From a virus: a stretch of 33,391 nucleotides of DNA. Where the stretch lies: positions 1 through 33,391 of IMG/VR virus record IMGVR_UViG_3300034117_000596; one strand, 5' to 3'. The translations under genes and the position numbers were made by a program. This document shows, one piece after another, positions 19,463-28,832 of the stretch. How positions within the stretch are numbered: position 1 is the stretch's first letter; every line of letters starts with the position of its first letter. The notes beneath the pieces are model-generated. The model saw nothing but the letters and a program-made list of their open reading frames with translations, made no database searches and was not told the origin of the DNA.

Positions 19463-20276
19463 CTGGTGTTATTAGTTTTTTGTTTTCTTCTTGATTTTTC
19501 TCATCAAGATATTTGATTGCTTGTAAAATTCTTTCGGTTCTTAATTGCTTCTCTCTTTCCAACTCTTGTTGGTATGTTCTTTGATGCAATTCTGGCCATC
19601 TTTTTTTCTTATCAAAATGTATCCAGGTAAACAAAGCACCCATTATGACAAAAATCATTATTATTCCAACAATCAATGAAATTTCCATTGAAAGGGCTTC
19701 CATTCTTTTTCTGCGTTTTGCCGCTTTGATTGCATCTTCTTTTTCTCTGACCAATCTAGCAACTTTTTGTTCCTGTATAATTTGTCCACGCATTTCTTGG
19801 AATCGTGTCCACAAATCTTTTAGGTCTGCTGGTACGTGATAAATCATTTGTTCACGCAATTCAACTTCCATCTGTTCAAGTCTGGAACGAATCAATACAC
19901 GTTGCAATGCTCTACGGCTTAGTGATACATCACCAACGTATACCTCTTTAGATTTCTTTTCTTCTTCATAGAACAATTCTTCAATCTTGTCCATAGCATC
20001 AAAGAATGTTCCCAATTGGTCTCCAATGACGGACATAACATCATTTGGATCCTTCTCAATATTTGCTCTTGTTTCTTTTTTCTTTTGCTCAAACTGTTGG
20101 CGTTGTTCTTTGGTAGCCGGTTTGTTTTCATGTTGCTTGTTGAATTGCTTATCCAAATCGTCAAGCACACCCTTCACATCACCGGCTGCGCTTTTGATAT
20201 CTTTGTAGAGTTGGCAACCTTTCTTTATGGCTGCCACAGCCCCATTTGCAAGGGCCAGGAGGGTTAACGGATCCAT
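19449..20276 (-). CDS. Coiled-coil protein with one membrane span
   Basis: 275 residues. The N-terminus (DPLTLLALANGAVAAIKKGCQLYKDI) is a hydrophobic helix. Residues 45-195 are strongly charged and predicted coiled coil. A membrane span lies at about 199-219 (ISLIVGIIMIFVIMGALFTWI), and the tail is charged. I recognise the N-terminal type from aquatic phages without a function. First gene of the minus-strand cassette, 74 bases after a late-type TATAAATA. Confidence 0.75.
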   Translation of the reverse strand: MDPLTLLALANGAVAAIKKGCQLYKDIKSAAGDVKGVLDDLDKQFNKQHENKPATKEQRQQFEQKKKETRANIEKDPNDVMSVIGDQLGTFFDAMDKIEELFYEEEKKSKEVYVGDVSLSRRALQRVLIRSRLEQMEVELREQMIYHVPADLKDLWTRFQEMRGQIIQEQKVARLVREKEDAIKAAKRRKRMEALSMEISLIVGIIMIFVIMGALFTWIHFDKKKRWPELHQRTYQQELEREKQLRTERILQAIKYLDEKNQEENKKLITPDEKK

Positions 20277-20295
20277 CTTTTATACCATTTTTGTA

Positions 20296-20324
20296 TTGAC
20301 TTTATGACAAAACAATGATATACT
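20296..20324 (+). promoter_or_regulatory. sigma70-type promoter for the gp43 operon
   Basis: TTGACT at 20296-20301, 17 bp spacer, TATACT at 20319-20324. Predicted start about 20331, leaving a leader of about 70 nt that may hold regulatory structure before ATG 20400. Confidence 0.78.
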
Positions 20325-20349
20325 ACGATCTCAAAACACACTATATACT

Positions 20350-20357
20350 TATTTATA
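20350..20357 (-). promoter_or_regulatory. T4-type late promoter box for the minus-strand cassette
   Basis: TATAAATA read on the minus strand (TATTTATA on plus), exact T4 late consensus, about 74 bases before ATG 20276. No sigma70-like pair was found on that strand here. Confidence 0.6.
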
Positions 20358-20399
20358 TGGTATTCTTTTGTTTATCCCATATCCTATAAAGGTTTTATT

Positions 20400-20711
20400 A
20401 TGACTATAATTGTACTCAAACTCATCACCCACGAAGAAGTTTTAGGTGAAGTGAAATCCGAAACACCATCAACATTTACCTTATCTAATCCCGTAGCAAT
20501 TGCTGTTGTGCGAGGCCAAGATGGCCAACCCAATGTTGGATTTGCGCCATTTCCAACGCACGCTAACCATGGCAAAAATTCAACTATTGACATTGACAAG
20601 AAGAATGTAGTATACTACTATATTCCTGCTGAAGATTTTATTACAAACTACAATGAAATTTTTGGTTCAGGTATCATTCTCCCAGGACAAAAACAAATTA
20701 TTACAGGTTAA
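20400..20711 (+). CDS. Sm-like small protein upstream of DNA polymerase
   Basis: 103 residues. LKLITHEEVLGEVKSETPSTFTLSNPVAI, later VVYYYIPAED and a C-terminal SGIILPGQ read as the Sm/Hfq-like fold seen in a small phage family found next to gp43 in T4-like phages of aquatic bacteria. Sm folds bind RNA, so translational control of the polymerase is a reasonable guess. Its stop overlaps the polymerase start (TAATG). AAAGG lies about 10 bases before the ATG. Confidence 0.65.
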   Translation: MTIIVLKLITHEEVLGEVKSETPSTFTLSNPVAIAVVRGQDGQPNVGFAPFPTHANHGKNSTIDIDKKNVVYYYIPAEDFITNYNEIFGSGIILPGQKQIITG

Positions 20712-23266
20712 TGGCTAATTTCTACACAAATGTTCAATCTTTCGGTGGCAAGATTCTTTATCGTGGTGTCAAAGACGGTAAACGAATCAAACTAAAGATT
20801 GATTATGAACCACAATTGTATCTTCCTGCTCGGCGTGGTAATGGTACACACAAATCTCTTGATGGTATAGACCTCGTACCAAAGCGATTTGATGGCATCC
20901 GTGAAGCAAGAGACTATGTAAAACAATTTGAAGATGTTGCTGGTGGTACAAAAATCTATGGTAACACCAGATTTGAATATGCATTTATCGCAGAACAACA
21001 TACCGAAATGGTTGATTGGGATGCTGATAAAGTTTCTGTTGGTGTAATTGATATTGAGGTTGGTTCAGAGAATGGTTTTCCAGACCCATATCTGGCCAAC
21101 GAACCAATCACCGCAATTGCCATAACCTATCTAAATGGCATGACCCATGTTTTTGGTTGTGGTGATTACAATAATTATGACGATAATGTAACATACGTAA
21201 AATGCAGAGATGAATGGTCTCTTTGCAAAAGATTCTTGGAATTGTGGTCACACAATACACCAGATGTTATCACTGGTTGGAACACCAAGTTCTTTGATAT
21301 ACCATATCTTGTGAATCGTTTTCGTAAGATTCTTGGTGAAGATGAAACTAGAAAATTATCTCCGTGGAACTTTATCACAGAACGAAAAACCAATATCAAT
21401 GGCCGACAATTGATTGCATATAGTCTTGTTGGTGTTGAATCACTCGACTATATTGAATTATACAAATGGTATGCGCCGGGTGGTAAGTCACAAGAATCGT
21501 ATCGATTGGATAATATCGCACAGGTGGAACTTGGTGAAGGTAAAATCTCATATGATGAATTCGATAACCTTCATGCATTGTATCGCCTCAACTTCCAAAA
21601 GTTTATTGAATACAACATCAAAGACGTTAAGTTGATTATAAAATTGGAAGACAAACTTAAGCTTTTGGAATTGGCCTTAACTCTTGCATATGATACCAAA
21701 TGTAACTATGAAGATGTATTTGCACAAACACGTATGTGGGATGCACTGACATATTCGTATCTGTTGAATCGTGGTATCATTGTACCACCCCGTGAAGTAC
21801 AAGATAAAGATGCTGCGTTTGAAGGTGCGTATGTAAAAGACCCACAAGTTGGTATGCACAATTGGGTTGCATCGTTTGACTTGAATAGTTTGTATCCACA
21901 TTTGATGATGCAGTATAACATTTCACCAGAGACACTAATCGAACCACAAGACTATACACCTGAAATGCGAGAAGTTATTTCTCAAGGTGTAAGCGTTGAT
22001 AAATTGTTGATTAAGTCGGTTAATCTATCAAATCTGACTGATTGCACAATTACACCAAACGGACAATTTTTTCGCACAGATAAGATTGGTTTCTTACCTG
22101 CAATGATGGAAGAGATGTATCAAGACCGTAAAAAGTTTAAGAAGATGATGTTGATTGCTCAACAGGAGTATGAAAATGAAAAAGACGAATTCAAAAAATA
22201 CGAAATTGACAAACGTGTGGCTAGATTTAATAACCTACAACTCGCAAAGAAAGTATCCCTCAACTCTGCCTACGGCGCTTTGGGAAGCCAGTATTTTAGG
22301 TTTTATGACCTACGCATGGCTCTGGGAGTTACAACAGCAGGCCAACTATCAATCAAATGGATTGAAGCAAAAATCAACCAGTACATGAATAAGCTTTTGT
22401 CCACAGACAATGTGGACTATGTGATTGCATCAGACACAGATTCTATTTACCTACGCCTTGGTGATTTGGTTAACAAGGTCTATGGTGTTGATGGTGTTGT
22501 TAAAATGCCTGCACAAAAGATTATTGAATTTATGGATCGTGTTTGTGAAGACAAATTACAACCACACATTGATAGATCATACCAAGAGTTGGCAGATTAT
22601 GTTCATGCATTTGCACAAAAGATGCAGATGAAACGTGAAGGTCTTTCTGATAAGGGTGTGTGGACTGCCAAGAAGCGTTATATTCTAAATGTGTATAACA
22701 ATGAAGGTGTGCAGTATGCTGAACCACACATGAAGGTGATGGGTTTGGAAATGATTAAATCATCCACACCATCTGCCATCCGTGAGAAGATGAAATTATC
22801 TATTAAGTTGATGATGACTGGTACAGAACAAGAGGTGCAAGACTTTATTGCCAAGTTTAGGCAGGAGTTTAAAACACTGCCTGCGGAAGAAATATCTTTC
22901 CCTAGAGGATTGAATGGGCTAAATACTTATTCCGATCCAGTAATGTTGTTCAAAAAAGGCACACCAATCCATGTTCGTGGTGCGATTGTGTACAATCATT
23001 ATCTGAAACAAAAAGATTTGACTAAGAAGTACCCATTGATTCAAGAAGGTGAAAAACTTAAATTTACCTATCTGAAAATGCCAAATCATTTCAAAAATGA
23101 TGTGATTTCTTTCCCATCAAGAATACCAAAAGAGTTTGAGCTTGACAACTACATCGACTATGATGTACAATTCGACAAGGCCTTTCTGGAACCAATCAGT
23201 GTAATTCTACGTTGCATGAATTGGTCGGCTGAAAAAACAAATTCATTAGAGGACTTTTTTACATGA
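20711..23266 (+). CDS. 43: DNA polymerase, family B (gp43)
   Basis: 851 residues, normal for aquatic T4-like phages. The 3'-5' exonuclease motif I is DIE at 114-116. Polymerase motif A is DLNSLYP (390-396), motif B KVSLNSAYGALG (514-525) and motif C SDTDS (574-578). No intein or intron interrupts the gene, unlike some relatives. It works with gp45, gp44/62 and gp41. It overlaps the following membrane-protein gene by ATGA. Confidence 0.97.
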   Translation: MANFYTNVQSFGGKILYRGVKDGKRIKLKIDYEPQLYLPARRGNGTHKSLDGIDLVPKRFDGIREARDYVKQFEDVAGGTKIYGNTRFEYAFIAEQHTEMVDWDADKVSVGVIDIEVGSENGFPDPYLANEPITAIAITYLNGMTHVFGCGDYNNYDDNVTYVKCRDEWSLCKRFLELWSHNTPDVITGWNTKFFDIPYLVNRFRKILGEDETRKLSPWNFITERKTNINGRQLIAYSLVGVESLDYIELYKWYAPGGKSQESYRLDNIAQVELGEGKISYDEFDNLHALYRLNFQKFIEYNIKDVKLIIKLEDKLKLLELALTLAYDTKCNYEDVFAQTRMWDALTYSYLLNRGIIVPPREVQDKDAAFEGAYVKDPQVGMHNWVASFDLNSLYPHLMMQYNISPETLIEPQDYTPEMREVISQGVSVDKLLIKSVNLSNLTDCTITPNGQFFRTDKIGFLPAMMEEMYQDRKKFKKMMLIAQQEYENEKDEFKKYEIDKRVARFNNLQLAKKVSLNSAYGALGSQYFRFYDLRMALGVTTAGQLSIKWIEAKINQYMNKLLSTDNVDYVIASDTDSIYLRLGDLVNKVYGVDGVVKMPAQKIIEFMDRVCEDKLQPHIDRSYQELADYVHAFAQKMQMKREGLSDKGVWTAKKRYILNVYNNEGVQYAEPHMKVMGLEMIKSSTPSAIREKMKLSIKLMMTGTEQEVQDFIAKFRQEFKTLPAEEISFPRGLNGLNTYSDPVMLFKKGTPIHVRGAIVYNHYLKQKDLTKKYPLIQEGEKLKFTYLKMPNHFKNDVISFPSRIPKEFELDNYIDYDVQFDKAFLEPISVILRCMNWSAEKTNSLEDFFT

Positions 23267-24258
23267 TTTTCCTAACATTCCTGACAGCAATGGCGCTGTC
23301 GGGAGTTGCTGCTTATTATTCTGTCATTGGATTGGCAGCAATATTTCCAGGTTCGTTTTGGCCTGTTGTTCTTATGGGTTCTGTACTTGAAGGTGCAAAA
23401 CTGGTAACTGTTTCTTGGTTGTATCGTAATTGGAAAGAAATTCCAATACTGATGAAATCATATCTGGTTATAGCCTGTTTCATTTTGATGCTTATTACAT
23501 CAATGGGCATTTTTGGTTATTTGTCAAAGGCACACCTGGAACATTCTTCTGATGCTGCACCATTGGTAAATAAAATTGCACTCATTGATGAAAAGATAAA
23601 AGTATCTAAGGAGAATGTTGATGTTAATCGCAAGGCACTCAAACAGATGGATGAGGCTGTGGACCAAGTTATGGGTCGCTCAAGTGATGAAAAGGGTGCC
23701 GAGAAAGCAGTGGTTATCCGTAGAGGGCAACAAAAGGAACGTGGAAGAATCTTTGCTGAAATCGAAGCCGAACAGAAAAAAATTGGCAGTCTTAATGAGG
23801 AACGGATGCCTATGGCCACAGAAGCTCAGAAGACCGCTGCGGACTTAGGACCAATTAAATATGTTGCAGAATTAATTTATGGTTCTGGTGATGCCGATGT
23901 GGTAGACAAAGCAGTCCGCCTGGTAATCATGTTAATCATGGTTGTATTTGACCCGTTAGCTGTGTTATTATTGATTGCAGCAAACATGTCGATGCAAGAT
24001 AGGCGTGTAAAGGAAATTGTACAAAAGCCGAATGAAGAATTGCCACCTGCGCCACCAATCAAAGAAGAATTGATAGAAGAACCTGAATCCAAAAAGGAAG
24101 AAACTGTAGAGATTAGAAAAGACAACATGATTATAATTGATGAAGCCACTGGTGAATCAATACCACCAATTACTTCATCTGAACAACAATTACCTAAAAA
24201 GTTAGAACCTAAGTATGATTATGATGAACCATATTCGTTTCGTGAAAAAGGAAAATAA
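23263..24258 (+). CDS. Multi-span membrane protein with coiled coil
   Basis: 331 residues. About four membrane spans are visible: near 3-24, 34-54, 66-87 and 220-242. The long loop between spans 3 and 4 (about 90-200) is charged, likely coiled coil. The C-terminal 80 residues are Pro/Glu-rich and soluble. I know the type from T4-like phages of aquatic hosts, between gp43 and uvsX, but no function is established. A place that links replication to the membrane is inference only. Confidence 0.75.
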   Translation: MIFLTFLTAMALSGVAAYYSVIGLAAIFPGSFWPVVLMGSVLEGAKLVTVSWLYRNWKEIPILMKSYLVIACFILMLITSMGIFGYLSKAHLEHSSDAAPLVNKIALIDEKIKVSKENVDVNRKALKQMDEAVDQVMGRSSDEKGAEKAVVIRRGQQKERGRIFAEIEAEQKKIGSLNEERMPMATEAQKTAADLGPIKYVAELIYGSGDADVVDKAVRLVIMLIMVVFDPLAVLLLIAANMSMQDRRVKEIVQKPNEELPPAPPIKEELIEEPESKKEETVEIRKDNMIIIDEATGESIPPITSSEQQLPKKLEPKYDYDEPYSFREKGK

Positions 24259-25326
24259 ATGAGCATTCTCGACAAAATTAAAAAGAACAGCAGTATCAAA
24301 GATTCTGCCATCTTATCAAAATCAAAATTCTTTAATGATAAAGATATGATTCCAACCGCAGTGCCAATCATTAACGTGGCACTTTCTGGTAAGTTAGACG
24401 GTGGTCTAACACCAGGTCTTACAATGTGGGCCGGTCCATCTAAACACTTTAAGACAGCATTCAGTTTATTGATGGCCAAATCTTACTTGGACAAATATCC
24501 AGATGCAGCACTCCTATTCTATGATTCGGAGTTTGGTACTCCACAGTCTTATTTTGACAGTTTTGGTATTGACACAGAGCGGGTGCTCCATACTCCTCTT
24601 ACAGATATTGAACAACTCAAGTTCGACATAATGGCTCAATTGACACAACTTGAGCGTGGTGATAAATTGATTATCGTCATTGATTCAATTGGCAACTTAG
24701 CATCAAAGAAAGAAGTTGAAGATGCTTTGGCTGAAAAATCAGTTGCTGATATGTCTAGAGCAAAACAAGTCAAGTCTTTGTTCCGTATGGTAACACCACA
24801 CTTGTCTTTAAAAGATATTCCAATGGTTGTTGTTAATCACACATACATGGAAATTGGAATGTTCCCGAAAGCAATCGTTGGTGGTGGTACTGGTTCATAC
24901 TACTCTGCTGATAATATTTTCATCATCGGTCGCCAACAAGAAAAAGACGGTACAGAAGTTACCGGTTACAATTTTATTATTAACGTAGAGAAAAGTAGAT
25001 ATGTCAAAGAAAAATCTAAGATACCTGTTAGCGTATCTTTTGACGGTGGTATTAGCACTTGGTCTGGTTTGCTCGACCTTGCTTTGGAATCCAAGCATGT
25101 GGTCAAACCAAAGAATGGTTGGTACCAACGTGTTGATTCTGACGGTGTGATTGAAGAAAAGAATTACCGTGAAAAAGAAACTGACACTAAAGATTTCTGG
25201 ATGCCTATTCTTAAACAGAAATCTTTCCGTGATTTTGTTGAGAACAAATATCGTGTAGCAGCCGGTGAAATTATGACAAGCAACATTGACGAAACATTCG
25301 ATGTTGAAACTATGAATGGTGCATGA
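24259..25326 (+). CDS. uvsX: UvsX recombinase (RecA-like)
   Basis: 355 residues. Walker A is GPSKHFKT (59-66), the form typical of T4-type UvsX. Walker B LIIVIDSIGNL follows near 135, and MSRAKQVKSLFRM and VVNHTYMEIG match the DNA-binding and ATPase segments. UvsX drives strand invasion for recombination-dependent replication with gp46/47. AAAGGA precedes the ATG. The stop overlaps the next gene (ATGA). Confidence 0.95.
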   Translation: MSILDKIKKNSSIKDSAILSKSKFFNDKDMIPTAVPIINVALSGKLDGGLTPGLTMWAGPSKHFKTAFSLLMAKSYLDKYPDAALLFYDSEFGTPQSYFDSFGIDTERVLHTPLTDIEQLKFDIMAQLTQLERGDKLIIVIDSIGNLASKKEVEDALAEKSVADMSRAKQVKSLFRMVTPHLSLKDIPMVVVNHTYMEIGMFPKAIVGGGTGSYYSADNIFIIGRQQEKDGTEVTGYNFIINVEKSRYVKEKSKIPVSVSFDGGISTWSGLLDLALESKHVVKPKNGWYQRVDSDGVIEEKNYREKETDTKDFWMPILKQKSFRDFVENKYRVAAGEIMTSNIDETFDVETMNGA

Positions 25327-25646
25327 TGATAGAAGGTATTGATTATTGCTTCATCTATCCAAAAGATGACAAGTCTTCCGTTCATATTAAATTTTTGGAT
25401 GGACCATACAAAGATACCATCTTCAAGTATGGTAAGGTAAAGTTCAAAGAAGAAAATGAACAAGTCTATTTACTTTTTGCTTACGATGTGTTAGAATCGA
25501 CAGTCAAGAAGCCAGCCAAACTGGAAAAAGATGGCGACTTTAAAAATTATATTGGTGACTTATTGGTAGAAATAATGTCATCTAACATGGAACAGGAAGT
25601 GGTTGATGAAACTGGAACAGACGATCTTAAAGAATCTAATTTATAA
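25323..25646 (+). CDS. Conserved hypothetical protein between uvsX and gp41
   Basis: 107 residues. A beta-rich N-terminus (DDKSSVHIKFLDGPYKDTIFKYG, VYLLFAYDVL) is followed by an acidic tail. The same kind of gene sits between uvsX and gp41 in other T4-like phages of aquatic hosts, but I know no function. Two ATGs in a row (25323, 25326) overlap the uvsX stop. It overlaps gp41 by 41 bp. Confidence 0.7.
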   Translation: MMIEGIDYCFIYPKDDKSSVHIKFLDGPYKDTIFKYGKVKFKEENEQVYLLFAYDVLESTVKKPAKLEKDGDFKNYIGDLLVEIMSSNMEQEVVDETGTDDLKESNL

Positions 25647-27000
25647 TGAAGAATATCTACGCAAGGTTTTGCCATTCTTAAAATCGGAATATTTTACAGA
25701 CAGAACAGATAAGACATTATACCATGAAATTGCATCGTTCACAGAAACTTACAATTCTCCACCAACGATTGAAGCGCTTGTATTGGCCGTCAAAGAGAGG
25801 CGTAACCTCACAGATGATGAAGTGGAGAAGTGTGAAACTTATCTCCAAGAAATTGCAAAAACTAAGGATGAAGAATCCAAGGTTCAATGGCTTACTGACA
25901 AAACCGAACAATTCTGTCAAGAGAAAGCGATATACAATGCAGTACTGGGGGCTATTTCCATACTTGACGGGAAAGACAAGACCCAAGACAAAGGTGCGAT
26001 TCCCAAGGTATTATCGGACGCTCTGGCTGTAAGTTTCGATAATTCAGTTGGCCATGACTATCTAGAAAACTCGGAAGAACGATATGAATTCTACCATCGT
26101 AAAGAAGAACGAATCCCCTTTGATTTGGATTTCTTTAACAAGATCACAAAAGGTGGTCTACCTACTAAAACGCTTAATATCGCTCTTGCCGGAACTGGCG
26201 TGGGAAAAAGTTTGTTCATGTGCCATGTGGCTGCGGGCTGTATGGTACAAGGCAAGAATGCACTTTACATCACCATGGAAATGGCTGAAGAAAAGATCGC
26301 AGAAAGAATAGATGCGAATCTATTGAATGTTACAGTTGATGACCTTGTAAATTTACCTAAAGAGATGTATGATAAGAAGATTGCTAAGCTCCGTGAAAAG
26401 ACTATTGGAAAACTCATCATTAAAGAGTACCCTACAGCATCTGCGAGCACCACTCATTTTCGCACCTTACTCAATGAGCTTAACCTTAAAAAGTCTTTTG
26501 TTCCTGATATTATCTTTATTGATTATCTTAACATTTGTTGTAGTGCTAGAGTTAAAGCTGGTGCTAACGTCAACAGTTACACCTATGTTAAGGCTATTGC
26601 CGAAGAATTGCGTGGACTTGCAGTTGAATACGGAGTACCAATTGTATCTGCAACACAAACAACAAGAAGTGGTTTTACTTCATCCGACCCAGGACTTGAG
26701 GACACAAGTGAGAGTTTTGGTCTGCCAGCAACCGCAGACTTGATGTTTGCTTTGATTTCTTCCGAAGAATTGGAAGAACTTGGTCAGATTATGGTCAAAC
26801 AGTTGAAGAATCGTTACTCGGATCCAACAATGTATAAACGATTCACCTTGGGTATTGACAGAGCAAAGATGCGCCTGTATGATGTGGATCAATCTGGTCA
26901 AAATGGCATCACTGATTCCGGTCAACCAGATAAACCACTCAACACATTTGGCAATAGAGAAAAACCACAAAAGAAATCATTTGATGGATTTAAAGTATGA
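25606..27000 (+). CDS. 41: Replicative helicase gp41 (DnaB-like)
   Basis: 464 residues from ATG 25606; a TTG one codon earlier is not needed. Walker A is AGTGVGKS (195-202) and Walker B IIFIDYLN (about 302-309), followed by the ATQTTRSG motif. The N-terminal domain holds the primase-interacting helices. In T4 the hexamer unwinds DNA ahead of gp43. The stop overlaps the DruA-like paralogue B (ATGA), which implies co-translation. Confidence 0.95.
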   Translation: MKLEQTILKNLIYNEEYLRKVLPFLKSEYFTDRTDKTLYHEIASFTETYNSPPTIEALVLAVKERRNLTDDEVEKCETYLQEIAKTKDEESKVQWLTDKTEQFCQEKAIYNAVLGAISILDGKDKTQDKGAIPKVLSDALAVSFDNSVGHDYLENSEERYEFYHRKEERIPFDLDFFNKITKGGLPTKTLNIALAGTGVGKSLFMCHVAAGCMVQGKNALYITMEMAEEKIAERIDANLLNVTVDDLVNLPKEMYDKKIAKLREKTIGKLIIKEYPTASASTTHFRTLLNELNLKKSFVPDIIFIDYLNICCSARVKAGANVNSYTYVKAIAEELRGLAVEYGVPIVSATQTTRSGFTSSDPGLEDTSESFGLPATADLMFALISSEELEELGQIMVKQLKNRYSDPTMYKRFTLGIDRAKMRLYDVDQSGQNGITDSGQPDKPLNTFGNREKPQKKSFDGFKV

Positions 27001-28103
27001 ATTTAACCAAAGATGATGCATTACATTGTGCCAAAGTATTTCAAGATTACTTTGGTAACTTTCATCGTGTCGATGATTATATGCGTGACCAGAAATTGGC
27101 ATCTTTGTCTGGTCTATCTTCCAATCCTTTGTTTCCATTAGAAGATGATTTATTCTCAGACTTCACAATGCATCCAAATGATATGGATTTTGAAGTACTA
27201 GAAATACCACAAGAGACTTGGGAAACATTACTCAATATTACCAGTTCACATATCAACATTTCACCAGTTGGCCGTCAGATAAGATTGGCCGTCAAAGAGA
27301 AGAACACAGGAAAGTTCGTTGGATTCATTCGATTAGGTTCACCTGTAATCAACATGAAACCACGCAATGAAATGCTTGGACAAGTGTTTACACAGAAACC
27401 GGAATGGTCCAAACGATTCAATGGGTCTGCAATGATGGGTTTTGTGATTGTACCAGCGCAACCTTTCGGTTTCAATTACCTTGGCGGAAAGTTACTTGCA
27501 GGTATATGTACATCACATGAAGTCCGTGAGATTGCAAACAAAAAGTATGGTATGAATCTGTGTTTGTTTGAGACTACCAGTTTGTATGGAAGTTCTAAGA
27601 CCGTATCACAATATGATGGTATGAAACCATATATTCGTTATAAAGGTTTGACTGACAGTGATTTCATTCCCATGATGCATGGTAAACCTTATGAAGATTT
27701 ACGCAACTTTGTGGAAGATAAGGTTGGTGATATTGTTGATGAAGATGTTTCAAGTAAGAAGTTAAAGACTACCATGAGGATTATAGCTTTAACTAAAGCT
27801 GCACTTAAAGGCCAACCTGAAGGGGCATCATTCATGGAAACGATTGTCAATGCAAAAAAGTTGACAGAGCAAAAAAGATATTACATCAGTGATTATGGTT
27901 ACAAAAACATGGTAGACTACGTTAACTGTAAGACCGATATGCTTATTCCTGGTGAAAACTATGAGAAACACAATCTGGTAAACTTGATTGCATGGTGGAA
28001 GAACAAGGCATCAAACCGATTCGACACACTAAAGACTGAAAATAGATTGAGAACCGAATTAGAGGTTTGGACTTCTGGAAAGCCTATTGATATTATCAGA
28101 TAA
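26997..28103 (+). CDS. DruA/DUF4338-like protein, paralogue B
   Basis: 368 residues. Residues about 92-217 align with the core of the gene at 4798: FVIVPAQPFGFNYLGGKLLA, then Y-G-M-N, FETTSLYGSS and SQYDGMKP, with many identical residues. The N- and C-terminal parts differ. The core pattern resembles DUF4338/DruA (see paralogue A). In Druantia defence DruA has no settled chemistry that I can cite. It follows the helicase gene directly and a possible late box overlaps its stop. Confidence 0.55.
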   Translation: MNLTKDDALHCAKVFQDYFGNFHRVDDYMRDQKLASLSGLSSNPLFPLEDDLFSDFTMHPNDMDFEVLEIPQETWETLLNITSSHINISPVGRQIRLAVKEKNTGKFVGFIRLGSPVINMKPRNEMLGQVFTQKPEWSKRFNGSAMMGFVIVPAQPFGFNYLGGKLLAGICTSHEVREIANKKYGMNLCLFETTSLYGSSKTVSQYDGMKPYIRYKGLTDSDFIPMMHGKPYEDLRNFVEDKVGDIVDEDVSSKKLKTTMRIIALTKAALKGQPEGASFMETIVNAKKLTEQKRYYISDYGYKNMVDYVNCKTDMLIPGENYEKHNLVNLIAWWKNKASNRFDTLKTENRLRTELEVWTSGKPIDIIR

Positions 28104-28106
28104 ATA
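28099..28106 (+). promoter_or_regulatory. Possible late promoter box
   Basis: GATAAATA, one base off TATAAATA, overlaps the stop of paralogue B and lies 19 bases before ATG 28125. Low confidence in AT-rich DNA. Confidence 0.35.
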
Positions 28107-28124
28107 CTTTTATTTGGGGTGAAA

Positions 28125-28832
28125 ATGGATACCAACAATAAAGGTTTTTTATATGAAAATACAATTAATAAAAATTTAAAAGCTGCAGGTGTGCAGAAAA
28201 AGTCTTTTGCTGGTGCAGGTGCAGATTCGAATGCTCCGGATGCAGAAATAACTTTTAAAGGTAAAGATTACAAAGTTGAAGTTAAGTTGGATTTAAATGT
28301 TGATTTCGGACAAGGTTCACTTGATTATGATTTAGATAAAGAAAAATGGAAACTCGGCGGCGCAAAGACTGCATCAGCAGAACAAATGAGAGAGTTTTTA
28401 ACACAAATTGGTGTTCTTGATATGGTGAATAAAGAATGGGGACCAAAAGGTCCCCCAAGACGTTATACCGTACCAACAAGTAAATATAAAAAAGAAGATG
28501 TTGATTTTGACTATAAAAATTTCAAAGATTTTTTTGTTGATATACCAAAAACTTCAGTAGCAAATTATTATAATAGTAAAAAAACATATTATATACAAAT
28601 TGGTGGTTATGGTTTATACCATATGGGTAAAGACATTGCTAAATTAGGCACAGAAGAATTTAAATTAAATTTGCGTTTGAGAGTTAGATTGAAACGTGGT
28701 GGAAGTAATCCAATTTACAACTATCGATTCACCACAGCAATTCAGGCGGTAAAGAATTCCTTGAAAAAATCAGATTCTGACCTTGATGATAAAGATTATT
28801 TAAAGGCTTTGGCTGCTAGAGGTAAAAAATAA
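28125..28832 (+). CDS. Possible PD-(D/E)XK nuclease
   Basis: 235 residues from ATG 28125; a GTG two codons earlier lies in the ribosome site. The N-terminal part has a helix-Glu (KGFLYENTINKNL), then PDAEITFKGKDYKVEVKLD: the order E, D (in A-P-D-A-E) and E-x-K (E-V-K) matches the restriction-endonuclease-like core. The C-terminal half is lysine-rich, with several Tyr and a mostly beta pattern. The call is by motif order only. A role in host-DNA breakdown or DNA processing is inferred. Confidence 0.55.
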   Translation: MDTNNKGFLYENTINKNLKAAGVQKKSFAGAGADSNAPDAEITFKGKDYKVEVKLDLNVDFGQGSLDYDLDKEKWKLGGAKTASAEQMREFLTQIGVLDMVNKEWGPKGPPRRYTVPTSKYKKEDVDFDYKNFKDFFVDIPKTSVANYYNSKKTYYIQIGGYGLYHMGKDIAKLGTEEFKLNLRLRVRLKRGGSNPIYNYRFTTAIQAVKNSLKKSDSDLDDKDYLKALAARGKK

